In this document: one piece after another, positions 45,398 to 54,374 of the stretch
Position numbering within the stretch: the first letter of the stretch is position 1
Layout: each line of letters starts with the position of its first letter
NCBI GenBank assembly: GCA_900548145.1
Contig: URJB01000004.1
Coordinates: 1-64,000 of the forward strand
DNA: 64,000 bases
DNA from: an uncultured Eubacteriales bacterium
GTDB taxonomy: Bacteria > Bacillota > Clostridia > Christensenellales > Aristaeellaceae
Direction: 5' to 3'
Made by a program: the position numbers and the translations under genes
The notes under the pieces: generated by a model
What the model saw: the letters and a program-made list of their open reading frames with translations, nothing else
The model's database searches: none
Told to the model about the DNA's origin: nothing

Positions 45398-46384
45398 TCA
45401 CTTATTCATAATAAAACGCCAAAGCGCTTCCAAATCAGATACAGCTGCATCGGCAAACGGTTCTGCACCGCTATCGGCAATATTGCCGCCAGCCAAAGCG
45501 ACGGGCACATAACCGGCTAATCGTATGGCGTGCAGACCAGCCGCGCTGTCCTCCACTCCGATCACGCGCCCTCGTTCTTCAAAAGGAATTTGCAGACCCA
45601 CGCGTCCTGTTTCCGCATACAACCAGGGATGCGGCTTAGGCGACAGCTCGCCCAGTGTTCCGACTCCGCCCGGCCCCAATGCATACCCGGCGGAAATAAT
45701 GCAATCGTAAAATTCTTCCGGTTTCCCCATGTTTAGGGTTTGAAACGCAGAAAGGATCTCCGGATAAGCTTTCTCATAAAGGCCCGACGTGACCAGTCCA
45801 ATCCGAATCCCGGCATTTTTGACTTCAAGCAGAAAATCCTTCAGGCCCGGGGCGGGTTCGAATGCATTTTTTCGTCCTCTTCCTGCCAATATTTCTTTCA
45901 TTTCATGACGGGTATGAAAAAAGTAAAGTTGTCGCGCATGTTCCAAACCCTCATTAGGACAATATGTCCTTAAGCAATAAGAAAGATGTTCCGAAACACT
46001 ATGGCCCGACACATAGGGAAGATCCTCCGCCTGAAATTGAAAGCCGGACTTATGAAGCAGATCGCGCACAACGGATTGAATGATCTCGATCCAGAATGTC
46101 TCACTGTGAACCGTCGTTCCATCCAAATCCATTAGAAGTGCCAAAGGTTTTCCTTTGCAACGCTGTGTCTCGGGAACCGGGTAATAGGCCGGATATCCCA
46201 TGGACGATGGGACAAATGCATTGACATGATCTGCATAAAGCAAATATTCTACCGTACCTGCCCGGTCGGTCATAATATGATTGACGCCGTTTTGTCTGCG
46301 GCACGAAACGCCATCCCGGCATTTTTCCAGTGAAACAACCTCTTGTCGTTGAGACGCCGTTATAAGGCGTTGAGCAAAAGTCAT
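45398..46384 (-). CDS. HAD-family hydrolase with an extra N-terminal domain
   Basis: The 328-residue protein has a beta-phosphoglucomutase-like HAD domain from about residue 80: LLMDLDGTTVHSE (Asp86, Asp88), GLVTSGLYEK, and KPHPWLYAE with GVEDSAAGLHAIRLAGY. The first 80 residues, with GVNHIMTDRAGTVEYLLYADHVNAFVPS, are extra and not recognised. The substrate is probably a phosphosugar. Its ATG shares one base with the stop codon of the upstream phosphatase gene (TGATG), so translation is coupled; GH1 follows 10 bases later. Confidence 0.85.
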   Translation of the reverse strand: MTFAQRLITASQRQEVVSLEKCRDGVSCRRQNGVNHIMTDRAGTVEYLLYADHVNAFVPSSMGYPAYYPVPETQRCKGKPLALLMDLDGTTVHSETFWIEIIQSVVRDLLHKSGFQFQAEDLPYVSGHSVSEHLSYCLRTYCPNEGLEHARQLYFFHTRHEMKEILAGRGRKNAFEPAPGLKDFLLEVKNAGIRIGLVTSGLYEKAYPEILSAFQTLNMGKPEEFYDCIISAGYALGPGGVGTLGELSPKPHPWLYAETGRVGLQIPFEERGRVIGVEDSAAGLHAIRLAGYVPVALAGGNIADSGAEPFADAAVSDLEALWRFIMNK

Positions 46385-47412
46385 CAGCGTTTCTCTCCTT
46401 CGTTCAATGGCAGCGTATAAAGTTTCCGGAGATGCATCAACTTTTTCTGGTGAAGTCCGTATTCCTCACAGAAGAACGTTTCCAAACAATCATAACGGGA
46501 ATGAATGGCATTCAGACTGCGGTTCAGAAGTTCCGGCGAAACATTCAGCATCCTGCGCACAATGCGAAGAGCCTCAGGGGTCGCTCCCGCTTTTTGAAGA
46601 TAGGTAAGGTATGTCTCGTTACAGTCTTCACGGAAAATGGAAGAAAGGAGATAGTCCTCCATCACCGTTTTTTCATCTACGCCCAAAGCCAGCAGCGTCA
46701 GCGCACACCCAACGCCGGTTCGATCCTTTCCAGCTGTACAGTGCTGCAATACCGCCCCATCATTTTGAAGCAGTGTATCAAACAAAGTTTGATAGGCCGG
46801 ATTATGCAAAGGAAGCGTATCGTAAAGATGAGAAAACATCTCCCACATTTCCTCCCCCTGCTTTTCTGTTCGAATAGACTGAAGCTGCGTAACCATGTCC
46901 ATGTCCGTCAGTTTGCTGCTGTCCTCTGCCGGGTTCATAGCGGGCAGAAGGTGATTCACTGCCCCCTTAAGAAAGGCATCCGGCGCATTTGCCGCTTCAT
47001 TCAAGGCGCGATAATCAAAAATGTGGCGTATTCCCAACCCTTCCAGTACGCTCAACTCCGCCCCTTCCAGCTTTTGAATAATCCCGGAACGGAACAGCGT
47101 CCCCCATTTTACCTGTCTGCCATCCTGCGTTAAATAGCCTCCCATATCCCGAAAATTTTCGATACCATAGGCCTCCACAGCCGGATCGGCCGCCCACGTT
47201 TCTCCCTCCGGCGTATAGAGACAAAAATACATTCTCTGCGGTTCCGAGAACGGGAGCCAGCGCTGCGTTCCAAAAATTTTCCCAAGCGCCTTTTTTTCTT
47301 TTGCATAGGGAACGGGAGCATAAAATAATTCTGCTTGCGGGCATTCTTTCGCAAGCGTAATAACATAAGCATGATGGATTCGCCGGACAGTAAGTAATGT
47401 GTTCCGTTTCAC
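46384..47412 (-). CDS. Tyrosine-protein-phosphatase-type enzyme (Y_phosphatase3-like)
   Basis: The 342-residue protein has the phosphatase signature HCTAGKDRTGVG with Cys225 and Arg231 (CX5R), and the upstream NFRDMGGYLTQDGRQVKWGTLFRSG typical of the bacterial Y_phosphatase3 family. About 85 extra residues precede that domain. The GTG at 47412 was chosen because AAGGAGG lies 8 bases upstream. It could act on a phosphoprotein, a phosphoinositide-like lipid or a phosphosugar; with a HAD hydrolase and a GH1 protein downstream, a sugar phosphate is a reasonable guess. Confidence 0.87.
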   Translation of the reverse strand: MKRNTLLTVRRIHHAYVITLAKECPQAELFYAPVPYAKEKKALGKIFGTQRWLPFSEPQRMYFCLYTPEGETWAADPAVEAYGIENFRDMGGYLTQDGRQVKWGTLFRSGIIQKLEGAELSVLEGLGIRHIFDYRALNEAANAPDAFLKGAVNHLLPAMNPAEDSSKLTDMDMVTQLQSIRTEKQGEEMWEMFSHLYDTLPLHNPAYQTLFDTLLQNDGAVLQHCTAGKDRTGVGCALTLLALGVDEKTVMEDYLLSSIFREDCNETYLTYLQKAGATPEALRIVRRMLNVSPELLNRSLNAIHSRYDCLETFFCEEYGLHQKKLMHLRKLYTLPLNEGEKR

Positions 47413-47440
47413 TTTCTTTTCCTCCTTCAGGGAAAGTACT

Positions 47441-47468
47441 TTGACAACCTTATCCACCGTGATATAAT
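47441..47468 (+). promoter_or_regulatory. Promoter of the AraC-type regulator at 47509
   Basis: TTGACA (47441-47446), a 16-base spacer and TATAAT (47463-47468) are both consensus boxes, about 40 bases before the ATG. This is the best promoter in the window. Confidence 0.88.
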
Positions 47469-47508
47469 GTGAATTAAAATAAGCAGGATAGAGTTAGGAG
47501 TACCATAT

Positions 47509-49749
47509 ATGCAGCCCACCAAGCATCGTTTGAAATTCCGCATGGATTTGCACCTTGCCACATGGATCGGTTCCTATTTGCTGATTTTGATGATTCCGAT
47601 TTTGCTTGGCTTTTCTCTTTACGGTGCAGCTGTTTCCACACTGGAAGAAGAAGTGACCAAGGTTCACGAAAAAGCATTGAACGAGCTGCGCCTTATTTTG
47701 GATAACGCCATGGCAGAAATCAGCCGGGTAGGGACCAACCTTTGTTTGGATCCTGTTGTCGCTAAGCTGGCAAAAGCTCAGGTGATCGACAATAATGCCC
47801 TGATTACCGCAGGTGAGTTGCAAAGCACCATAGCCAACCTGCTTCTTTCTAACGATACGATTGCGGAGGCAGCTTTCTTTTTCTCCAATTCTGACTACTT
47901 GCTGACTTCGGCGCATTCGGCCCGAGCGCAAACCCGGTCGGCCTTAGCCGCCAGCGCCTTGGAAATGGATCAGACGTTATTCGAAATGCTGACCACAACC
48001 GTGCAAAACAATCAGTGGTACTTATCCCCTAACGGTGGACATATTTACTATGCAAGAAGCGTAGTCGTTCGTTTCAAACCTCATCAAACCGATGGGGTAC
48101 TGATGCTGAGAATGAAAGAACAGGAAATCGCCACTGCACTAACAAACACCATGGAAACGATCGGCGGCGACGTATGGCTGATCGCGGACGGCGAGAGTCT
48201 CAGAGTCCGTAGTTCCACGCTGCCGGAAACCCTTTCTCCCTTTCCGGAAAAAGAACCTAATCAAGAACAGTATTTCTTTATGGATCAGGCATTGAACCAA
48301 AACGGCTGGCAGCTTCGCACCGTTGCGTCGAAAGCCCATGTGCTTGGTAAGGTAAATCTGATCCGCCGCCTTCTGTATCTGCATGTAGCGCTCTGCCTGG
48401 CAGCCGGCGGAGTACTTTCCTATTTTTTGGCGCGCCGCTACTACGACCCGATCAAAAAAATCACTTCCCTGTTGGAACAGCAAACGGACGGTTCTATCAC
48501 TCACGAGATGGGGCATGTCTACAGCTCCATGGTTCATTTGATGGCCGAATCCAAATCTCAGACAGATACCATTCAACAGCAGCAGGAAACACTAAGCCGT
48601 TACCATCTGGCAAAGGTACTGGAGGGCCAGAATCAGTCACTCGCCAACATTCATTTTCCCTATCCCCAATGGGTCGTTATCGGACTTCGTTGTCAGGACA
48701 AGGAACTTCTTCTTCCGGAAGATTCATCCGGCGGCAAAGAAGCAGATGAAACCAGTTTGTCCGCCTTAACAGAAAAGCTGGTTCAGGAGAGCTATGTCTG
48801 CCAGACGGTTGAGTTACGCGGGATCGTGTACTGTGTCGTCAGCCTTTCCTACGAACAGATCACCCAGTGGAAGCCTCAAATGGCTCTGCTTTGCCAGCGA
48901 ATCCAAAACGTCTTTACAGAAGCCTTTGGCATCACGGCAGGAATGGTCATCTCCACCGTTACTCATCAGGCGGAAGAATTGAGCGTTCTGGCTTCTCAGG
49001 TTCGCGAAGCTCTGGAATATGCCGTTTTGTTGGATCGTCCCGGCATTTTGGCTTTCTTTGAGGACCTGTTTCCAGTCATTGATGCAGCCACCTCCGATCC
49101 GCGGCTGGCTGAATGGGAAAGCTCCCTCTGTCAGAGCCTGACAAGAGAAGATTTTGAAGAAGCACAGGGAATTCTGGAAGAACTGAATTGCTCTTACAGC
49201 GCTGCGCCAATGAATCAGGCACGGCTTCTCAAAGCGCGTCTTTATTCTCTGGTCAGCAACGTTACGGATGCGCTGAACAGACTTTCTTCCCAAAACGAAC
49301 GCTATTCCGCCGTCATCAGCCGGGTAAACCTGCTGGATTGCCATTCCTTTGCCGAACTGAAAGAACGGTTGGATGAGACACTGGTGCAGCTGAATCACCT
49401 GAAAGAGGAAGCAGGCCGCCCACGTGGGGAAGACATTACCCGGCGTGTGAAGGAATACATCGCCATTCATTATCCGGAACCAGAGCTTGGCGTAGCCTCC
49501 ATTGCAGGCACCTTTAACATGAGCGCCAGTTACCTTTCCAGACTGTTCAAGAAACAGGAAGGCGAAAACCTGCTGGATTACCTGCATCAGGTACGCATCG
49601 CAAAGATCAAGGAACTGCTTTCCACCCCGGCGACGCTTAATCAGATTGCGGAAAAGACCGGCTACTACAACAGCCTGGCCATGATTCGCGTCTTCAAACG
49701 CTACGAGGGAGAAACACCCGGAAAATACCGAGAGAAGCTTACCCCTTGA
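47509..49749 (+). CDS. Membrane-bound AraC-family regulator with sensor domain
   Basis: The 746-residue protein has the same build as the regulator at 28343: an N-terminal membrane helix (about 18-42), an extracellular sensing region, a second helix (about 285-305), a cytoplasmic middle part and a C-terminal AraC domain (about 640-742, with VASIAGTFNMSASYLSRLFKKQ and LNQIAEKTGYYNSLAMIRVFKR). TTAGGAG precedes the ATG. Its 3' end overlaps the convergent permease gene by 11 bases. Its probable target is the importer operon at 49739-53190. Confidence 0.9.
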   Translation: MQPTKHRLKFRMDLHLATWIGSYLLILMIPILLGFSLYGAAVSTLEEEVTKVHEKALNELRLILDNAMAEISRVGTNLCLDPVVAKLAKAQVIDNNALITAGELQSTIANLLLSNDTIAEAAFFFSNSDYLLTSAHSARAQTRSALAASALEMDQTLFEMLTTTVQNNQWYLSPNGGHIYYARSVVVRFKPHQTDGVLMLRMKEQEIATALTNTMETIGGDVWLIADGESLRVRSSTLPETLSPFPEKEPNQEQYFFMDQALNQNGWQLRTVASKAHVLGKVNLIRRLLYLHVALCLAAGGVLSYFLARRYYDPIKKITSLLEQQTDGSITHEMGHVYSSMVHLMAESKSQTDTIQQQQETLSRYHLAKVLEGQNQSLANIHFPYPQWVVIGLRCQDKELLLPEDSSGGKEADETSLSALTEKLVQESYVCQTVELRGIVYCVVSLSYEQITQWKPQMALLCQRIQNVFTEAFGITAGMVISTVTHQAEELSVLASQVREALEYAVLLDRPGILAFFEDLFPVIDAATSDPRLAEWESSLCQSLTREDFEEAQGILEELNCSYSAAPMNQARLLKARLYSLVSNVTDALNRLSSQNERYSAVISRVNLLDCHSFAELKERLDETLVQLNHLKEEAGRPRGEDITRRVKEYIAIHYPEPELGVASIAGTFNMSASYLSRLFKKQEGENLLDYLHQVRIAKIKELLSTPATLNQIAEKTGYYNSLAMIRVFKRYEGETPGKYREKLTP

Positions 49750-50623
49750 CAGCCCCGATCATCACCCCGGAAACAAAGTATTTTTGGGCAAATGGATAAA
49801 TGCAGAGAATCGGCACAGTCGCCACGATGATCGTCGCATACTTGGTCAATTCTTTATAATTATCCAATCCGCCTGCCACCTCTGCACCGGCAGCGTTTGC
49901 GTCACTGTTGATAATCAAAATCTCCCGAAGCACCAGCTGCAAAGGAAACAGCTTGCGGTTCTGCAAAAACAGCATGGCGTTGAACCATTCGTTCCATTTG
50001 GAAACAGCGTAAAAAAGGACGATAACGGCAAATGTGGTTTTGACCAGCGGAAAGACGATTCGGGTCAGAATGGTCACATCTCCCGCGCCATCGATCTTCG
50101 CCGATTCCATCAGGCTTTCCGGCAGCTGCTCGATCGCCGTGCGCATGATCGTAATGTTAAATACGGACAGAAGCGACGGAAGAAGCACCGCCCAGCGAGT
50201 ATCCAGCAGTTTCAGGCTTTTAACAACCAGAAACAGCGGTACCATACCCGCTTTAAAGAGCATGGTGATCGTAATCATGACCATCAATACGTTCCGATAG
50301 CGGAAAGAGCGGCGGCTCAGAACATACCCGATCGTCAACGTGCCAAACGCGCTCAGCAGCGTACCAACGACAACATAAAACAAGGTATTCGCATAGCTGG
50401 ACAGGATATTGGGATTCATGCTGACCAGCAGATAGCCTTTTTCCGTTGCAGGCCCCAGCGGCCAAAGCAGCAGAGAATGATTTTGCTGCAGAAGGATCGG
50501 ATCGCTGATAGAAGCCATCAGCACATGCCACATCGGCAGAAAGCAGATCGCGCCCATCAGCAGCATCAGCAGCGTGTTGACCACGCGAAAAATTTTCATG
50601 CCCAGACTTTTGTTTTCAACCAT
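49739..50623 (-). CDS. ABC transporter permease (LplC/YtcP type)
   Basis: The 294-residue membrane protein ends in the LplC hallmark SGVMIGAVKG and has the EAA-like loop MESAKIDGAGDVTILTRIVFPLVK (about 178-202). AGGAGG precedes the ATG. It is the last gene of the operon binding protein - LplB - LplC and overlaps the convergent regulator gene by 11 bases. Confidence 0.94.
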   Translation of the reverse strand: MVENKSLGMKIFRVVNTLLMLLMGAICFLPMWHVLMASISDPILLQQNHSLLLWPLGPATEKGYLLVSMNPNILSSYANTLFYVVVGTLLSAFGTLTIGYVLSRRSFRYRNVLMVMITITMLFKAGMVPLFLVVKSLKLLDTRWAVLLPSLLSVFNITIMRTAIEQLPESLMESAKIDGAGDVTILTRIVFPLVKTTFAVIVLFYAVSKWNEWFNAMLFLQNRKLFPLQLVLREILIINSDANAAGAEVAGGLDNYKELTKYATIIVATVPILCIYPFAQKYFVSGVMIGAVKG

Positions 50624-50638
50624 CGTTTTTTCCTCCTC

Positions 50639-51550
50639 TCAAAACAGGCTGGTGGATGAAAAACGGCGGCTGATCTGGTTGGTGGCCAAAAGCAGAGCGC
50701 AGTTAATCACGGAATTGAACAGTTCGATCGCCGTACTGGAACCATAGTTATAGTCCTCGAACGCCTTGCGATAGGAAAAAGTGGAAATGATATCCGCGCT
50801 TTCATAAATCGCAGGGTTGTACAAAAGCATGACCTGTTCAAAGCCCAGCGCGAACATATTGCCCACGCGAAGGATCAGCATGACGATAATCGTGGGAGCG
50901 ATCCCCGGCAGCGTAATATGCCAGACCTGACGAAGCTTTTTAGCGCCGTCGATTTCCGCTGCTTCATAAAGCGACCTGTCGACTCCGGTCAGCGCCGCAA
51001 GGTACACGATGCTGGTGTAGCCGGTATTGCGCCAGATGTCCGTCATAATATAAATGGGCCGGAAATTCTTCGGGTCGCCCAACATCGCGGTTTTCTCCCG
51101 TCCAAAGAGAGAAAGAAAATTGGTAATAATGCCATTGGCATTGGTAAAATCCACTACCAGACCGCAAACCACCACCAGCGAAATAAAATAGGGCATATAG
51201 CTGAGGGTTTGAATCGTCCGTTTGAAGGGACGGTTGCGTACTTCATTCAGCAAAAGAGCAAACGCGATGGGTACCGGAAAACTGAACAGCAGATTCAAAA
51301 AACTCAGAAAAAAAGTATTGGACAGAAGCCGCCCAAAATAGTAGCTTTCAAAAAAATTGGTAAAGTTACTGAAGCCAACCCACCGGCTCCCAAAAATTCC
51401 TTTGGCAATGTTGTACTTTTGAAATGCGATCACAATGCCGCCCATCGGCAGATAACAGAAAATCAAAAAATAAAGCACAACGGGAAAGGAAAGAAAATAC
51501 AGCGTCCGATTTTCACGAAAATCTCGGCGAAGATTGGCAAACGCCTTCAT
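50639..51550 (-). CDS. ABC transporter permease (LplB type)
   Basis: The 303-residue membrane protein has six helices and the EAA loop YEAAEIDGAKKLRQVWHITLPGI (about 200-222), with CYLPMGGIVIAFQKYNIAKGIFGSRWVGFSNF near the N-terminus. It closely parallels the permease at 32589. A perfect hairpin lies between it and the binding-protein gene. Confidence 0.94.
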   Translation of the reverse strand: MKAFANLRRDFRENRTLYFLSFPVVLYFLIFCYLPMGGIVIAFQKYNIAKGIFGSRWVGFSNFTNFFESYYFGRLLSNTFFLSFLNLLFSFPVPIAFALLLNEVRNRPFKRTIQTLSYMPYFISLVVVCGLVVDFTNANGIITNFLSLFGREKTAMLGDPKNFRPIYIMTDIWRNTGYTSIVYLAALTGVDRSLYEAAEIDGAKKLRQVWHITLPGIAPTIIVMLILRVGNMFALGFEQVMLLYNPAIYESADIISTFSYRKAFEDYNYGSSTAIELFNSVINCALLLATNQISRRFSSTSLF

Positions 51551-51584
51551 GTCAATCGACCCTTTCTCGATTTTGAAGAATAGA

Positions 51585-51615
51585 GGCGGAATGAGGAATG
51601 ACTCCTCATTCCGCC
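51585..51615 (-). terminator. Hairpin between binding-protein and permease genes
   Basis: GGCGGAATGAGGA and TCCTCATTCCGCC form a perfect 13-bp stem with a short loop. The T-run after it on the minus strand is weak (TCTATTCTT), so it may be a leaky terminator or an RNA-stability element protecting the binding-protein message. Confidence 0.7.
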
Positions 51616-51627
51616 AAAAGCAACGGT

Positions 51628-53190
51628 TTAGCGTGCGTTGTAACGGGTCAGCGCAGCCTGATAAACGTCGATGACCTTCTGAATGCCCATCTTTTCGATC
51701 TGAGCAACGAATGCGTCGTAGGTATCCATAGATTCAGTACCCATAATGTAGCGAACCGTTTTTTCCTCTACCAACGTGGCAATGTCAGGATAAATATCGT
51801 TCTTCAAATTGCCTTCGTCTACCGTCAGCGACACGCTGGGCATCACCCACGCATAGTCGTTGTTGGACTGCCAGACCTGAATGGCTTCCAAACGGGAGGT
51901 GTTGGAGATCTGCCAGAAGCGGCGATAATCCACCAGACCCATGCCATCATGGAAAGTCTTGGAGATTATCATATCGCGGGGCGGGATACCGTCTACATTG
52001 TTCTTGATAAGGTCGGTATAGACGGGCTTGCCATCCACCATCTCGTAGGTAACGCCTTCCTTACCATAGTTGATCGTGCGGGAGCCTTCTTCCGAGTACA
52101 GGTAGTCCAGCCACTTCACCGCCAGCACAGGATCCTTGCAGGATTTGGTAATCGCCACAGGATACAGCGCTGTGTAGGTTTTAAAGCCCAGATGCAGCGT
52201 ATCGCCCTTGTTCAGCACGGGAGCGGGAACCGGGACGGCATAGAAGCTATCGTCCTGAACGGCACCCATTTCCTTCCAGTATTCCTGAGTCATGTCCCAG
52301 TTATTAGGGAAAGCGCCGGTCTGGTTGGTGCCGACCAGATCCATAGGCGGATAGGCCATATAGTTCAGATTGGTGCGAGTCAGGAAGTCCGGGTCAATGA
52401 GTCCCTCGGCGTACCATTTGCGCATGGTTTCAATATAATCACGATAGCCGGGTTCCATGGGACCGAATTTCACCTGACCGTCTTCCCCCACAAAGAATTC
52501 ACGGTTTACACCATACGCAGACATGAAGGTATCGGTCTTATAAGCGACAGTGGCGTTATTCGCCATGACCAGCGGAACCGTAGCGCCCAGTTCATTCTTA
52601 AAGCGGGTCAGCATCACATACCAGTCGTCGATGGTTTCCGGGATATCCAGGCCAAGCTTGTTCAGCCAGTCCTTCCGAACGGACATGCCGTTGAAGGGGC
52701 CTTCGGCCACATCGTTCAGATGGTAGATCGCCCAAATGTTTCCTTCGTCCGTGGTCGTCATCTTCATGTTTTCTTCGGAAGATTCACGCCACTTTTTGTA
52801 GTTGGGGGCATATTCGTCGATCAATTCATTCAGGCGGATAAACACACCGTCCTCGATAGCCGCGTCGCCGCCGCCCGGATATTCCAGATTATACATTTGA
52901 ATAATGTCGGGATATTCGCCGGAGGCCAGCAGCAGGCTGAACGCGGTCGCTTCCTGACCAACCGCAGGATGGATGTACTCCACATGAACGCCCGTCTGTT
53001 CTTCCAGCGCCTTGGCAGACTCTGTTTCCGCCGTGTTAGTAATGTACTTGGCGGCAGTGGGGTGAAGCATACGCCATACGGTCAATGTTTCACCACTCGT
53101 GGTGAGAGGCAATTCCGTTGCGAATGCAGTGCTCATGCACAACATTACGACAGCGGACAGCACGCATAGAAATCGAGTGATCTTTTTCAT
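51628..53190 (-). CDS. Extracellular sugar-binding protein (LplA/YtcQ type)
   Basis: The 520-residue secreted protein resembles the one at 30912, including a shared end of the form YQAALTRYNAR. The signal peptide (about 1-25) ends at STAFA before TELPLTTSG and has no lipobox: Cys18 in VVMLCMS is not in the right context. GGAGG lies 8 bases before the ATG at 53190. It heads the operon running to 49739. Confidence 0.93.
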   Translation of the reverse strand: MKKITRFLCVLSAVVMLCMSTAFATELPLTTSGETLTVWRMLHPTAAKYITNTAETESAKALEEQTGVHVEYIHPAVGQEATAFSLLLASGEYPDIIQMYNLEYPGGGDAAIEDGVFIRLNELIDEYAPNYKKWRESSEENMKMTTTDEGNIWAIYHLNDVAEGPFNGMSVRKDWLNKLGLDIPETIDDWYVMLTRFKNELGATVPLVMANNATVAYKTDTFMSAYGVNREFFVGEDGQVKFGPMEPGYRDYIETMRKWYAEGLIDPDFLTRTNLNYMAYPPMDLVGTNQTGAFPNNWDMTQEYWKEMGAVQDDSFYAVPVPAPVLNKGDTLHLGFKTYTALYPVAITKSCKDPVLAVKWLDYLYSEEGSRTINYGKEGVTYEMVDGKPVYTDLIKNNVDGIPPRDMIISKTFHDGMGLVDYRRFWQISNTSRLEAIQVWQSNNDYAWVMPSVSLTVDEGNLKNDIYPDIATLVEEKTVRYIMGTESMDTYDAFVAQIEKMGIQKVIDVYQAALTRYNAR

Positions 53191-53477
53191 GACGGTTTCC
53201 TCCTCATTTTTCGGAGCCACGCTCCTGCTTGTTTGGTTGAGAATAGTTTTACAGAAAAAGAAAGATGTGTAAATGTTCATTTTTTGACCACATGAAACAT
53301 CACTCAGTTCTAGTTAAAAAGAATAAAACGAAAAACCCTTTTTATAAATCATATGCACTTTTCGCACAACAAATAGGCATTTTTTTACTTTTAAAAATAC
53401 AAATCAGACAAAATCATGTCAAAAAGCAGCGACCCAATCTTCTTTTTCCTTTTCTTTCCTTAAAATTTCACAAGAAA
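53191..53477. other. AT-rich intergenic region upstream of the binding-protein gene
   Basis: The stretch should contain the promoter and regulator sites of the minus-strand operon, but I find no -35/-10 pair that I trust. It has several A/T runs and no gene. Confidence 0.5.
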
Positions 53478-53520
53478 AGGACTCGCTCCTAGAAAAACTT
53501 TTTCGTGCGCGAGTCCTCTT
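53478..53520. terminator. Terminator-like hairpin after the LysR-type remnant
   Basis: AGGACTCGC and GCGAGTCCT form a 9-bp stem with a loop of about 22 bases; CTTTACATTT follows on the plus strand. On the minus strand it lies just after the stop codon at 53530. Confidence 0.6.
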
Positions 53521-53529
53521 TACATTTAA

Positions 53530-54225
53530 TTAAGAAGTTTCCCCCACCGCCCGCTCCACATTTTCCAAAAACACCTCCGCCGCCTTGCTGAAAACGGGAT
53601 AGCGCTTCCAGCAGAGTGCATGGCGGAGGGTGAGTTCATGCTCCAGAGGGCGGAAGCAAACATCTGGGTCAAGGATGGAACCGAGGTGATCTTCCGTGGT
53701 CAAAAAATACCCCAGCCCGCTGCGGACAAAGGGCACGGGCGTACCGTTGACCACGTTGTAGGTGGCGACAACGTGAAGGCGCTTCGGCTCCGTTCGCGCC
53801 CAACGGGCAATTTTGAGCTGCAGACTCTCGCGGCGGTGAAACACCAGCGGCGCGCGGCAAAATTCCTCCCGGGAAACGGCGTTCTTCTGTGCTAACGTGC
53901 AGTCTGCCGGCATCAATAGTCCCCACCGGGCGGAGTCCCGTAGAGAGAGAAACTCGTATTTGACCGTGTCTACCGGCTCCAGCAGCACGACAAAATCCAG
54001 ACTGCCGTGATCCAGCCGTTCTGTCACATCGGTAGCGTCTCCTGCGTAAAAGTCAAACTGCACGTGAGGGCAAAAACGGCGAGTTGCTCGCCATGCTTCA
54101 GCAGTGGCGGGCAGGCCTGCTGGACGGCCTTCACCAAAGCCAGAAACCAATCGACTGTCTGAACTATTCTTGCTGGATGCTTCAGAATACACAGGGCGTA
54201 TAAAAACCGCTGTTTTCGTTGCCAC
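53530..54225 (-). pseudogene. Truncated LysR-type regulator
   Basis: About 205 residues match the effector-binding domain of a LysR-type regulator: CPHVQFDFYAGDATDVTERLDHGSLDFVVLLEP, WGLLMPADCTLAQKNAVSREEFCRAPLVFHRRES and FVRSGLGYFLTTEDHL. The first 85-90 residues that hold the helix-turn-helix are missing; no other minus-strand frame up to 54370 restores them. The residues upstream of about 54150 do not look like the family. It is divergent from the hydrolase operon and was probably its regulator. Confidence 0.75.
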
Positions 54226-54297
54226 TGCGAGGTTCTTCGCCTTGATTTCTGCAAAAACGCGTGATAAAATAAAATCGTTCCATTTGTTTTCCTTTTC

Positions 54298-54319
54298 AAA
54301 CTGCCGAAAGGCAGTTTTT
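54298..54319 (+). terminator. Small intrinsic terminator
   Basis: AAACTGCC-GAAA-GGCAGTTTTT is a perfect short hairpin with a T-run. No plus-strand gene precedes it; it may stop incoming transcription or be left over from the lost 5' part of the LysR-type gene. Confidence 0.6.
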
Positions 54320-54331
54320 CAAAGTCTCGTA

Positions 54332-54347
54332 GTTAGCCAAGCCTAAC
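54332..54347. promoter_or_regulatory. Possible LysR-type operator
   Basis: GTTAG-CCAAGC-CTAAC is a dyad with 5-bp arms, matching the general T-N11-A pattern of LysR-type binding sites. It lies 28 bases before the first start codon of the operon. Confidence 0.4.
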
Positions 54348-54374
54348 GAAATGAGCCCTATCAGGAGGCGGTCT

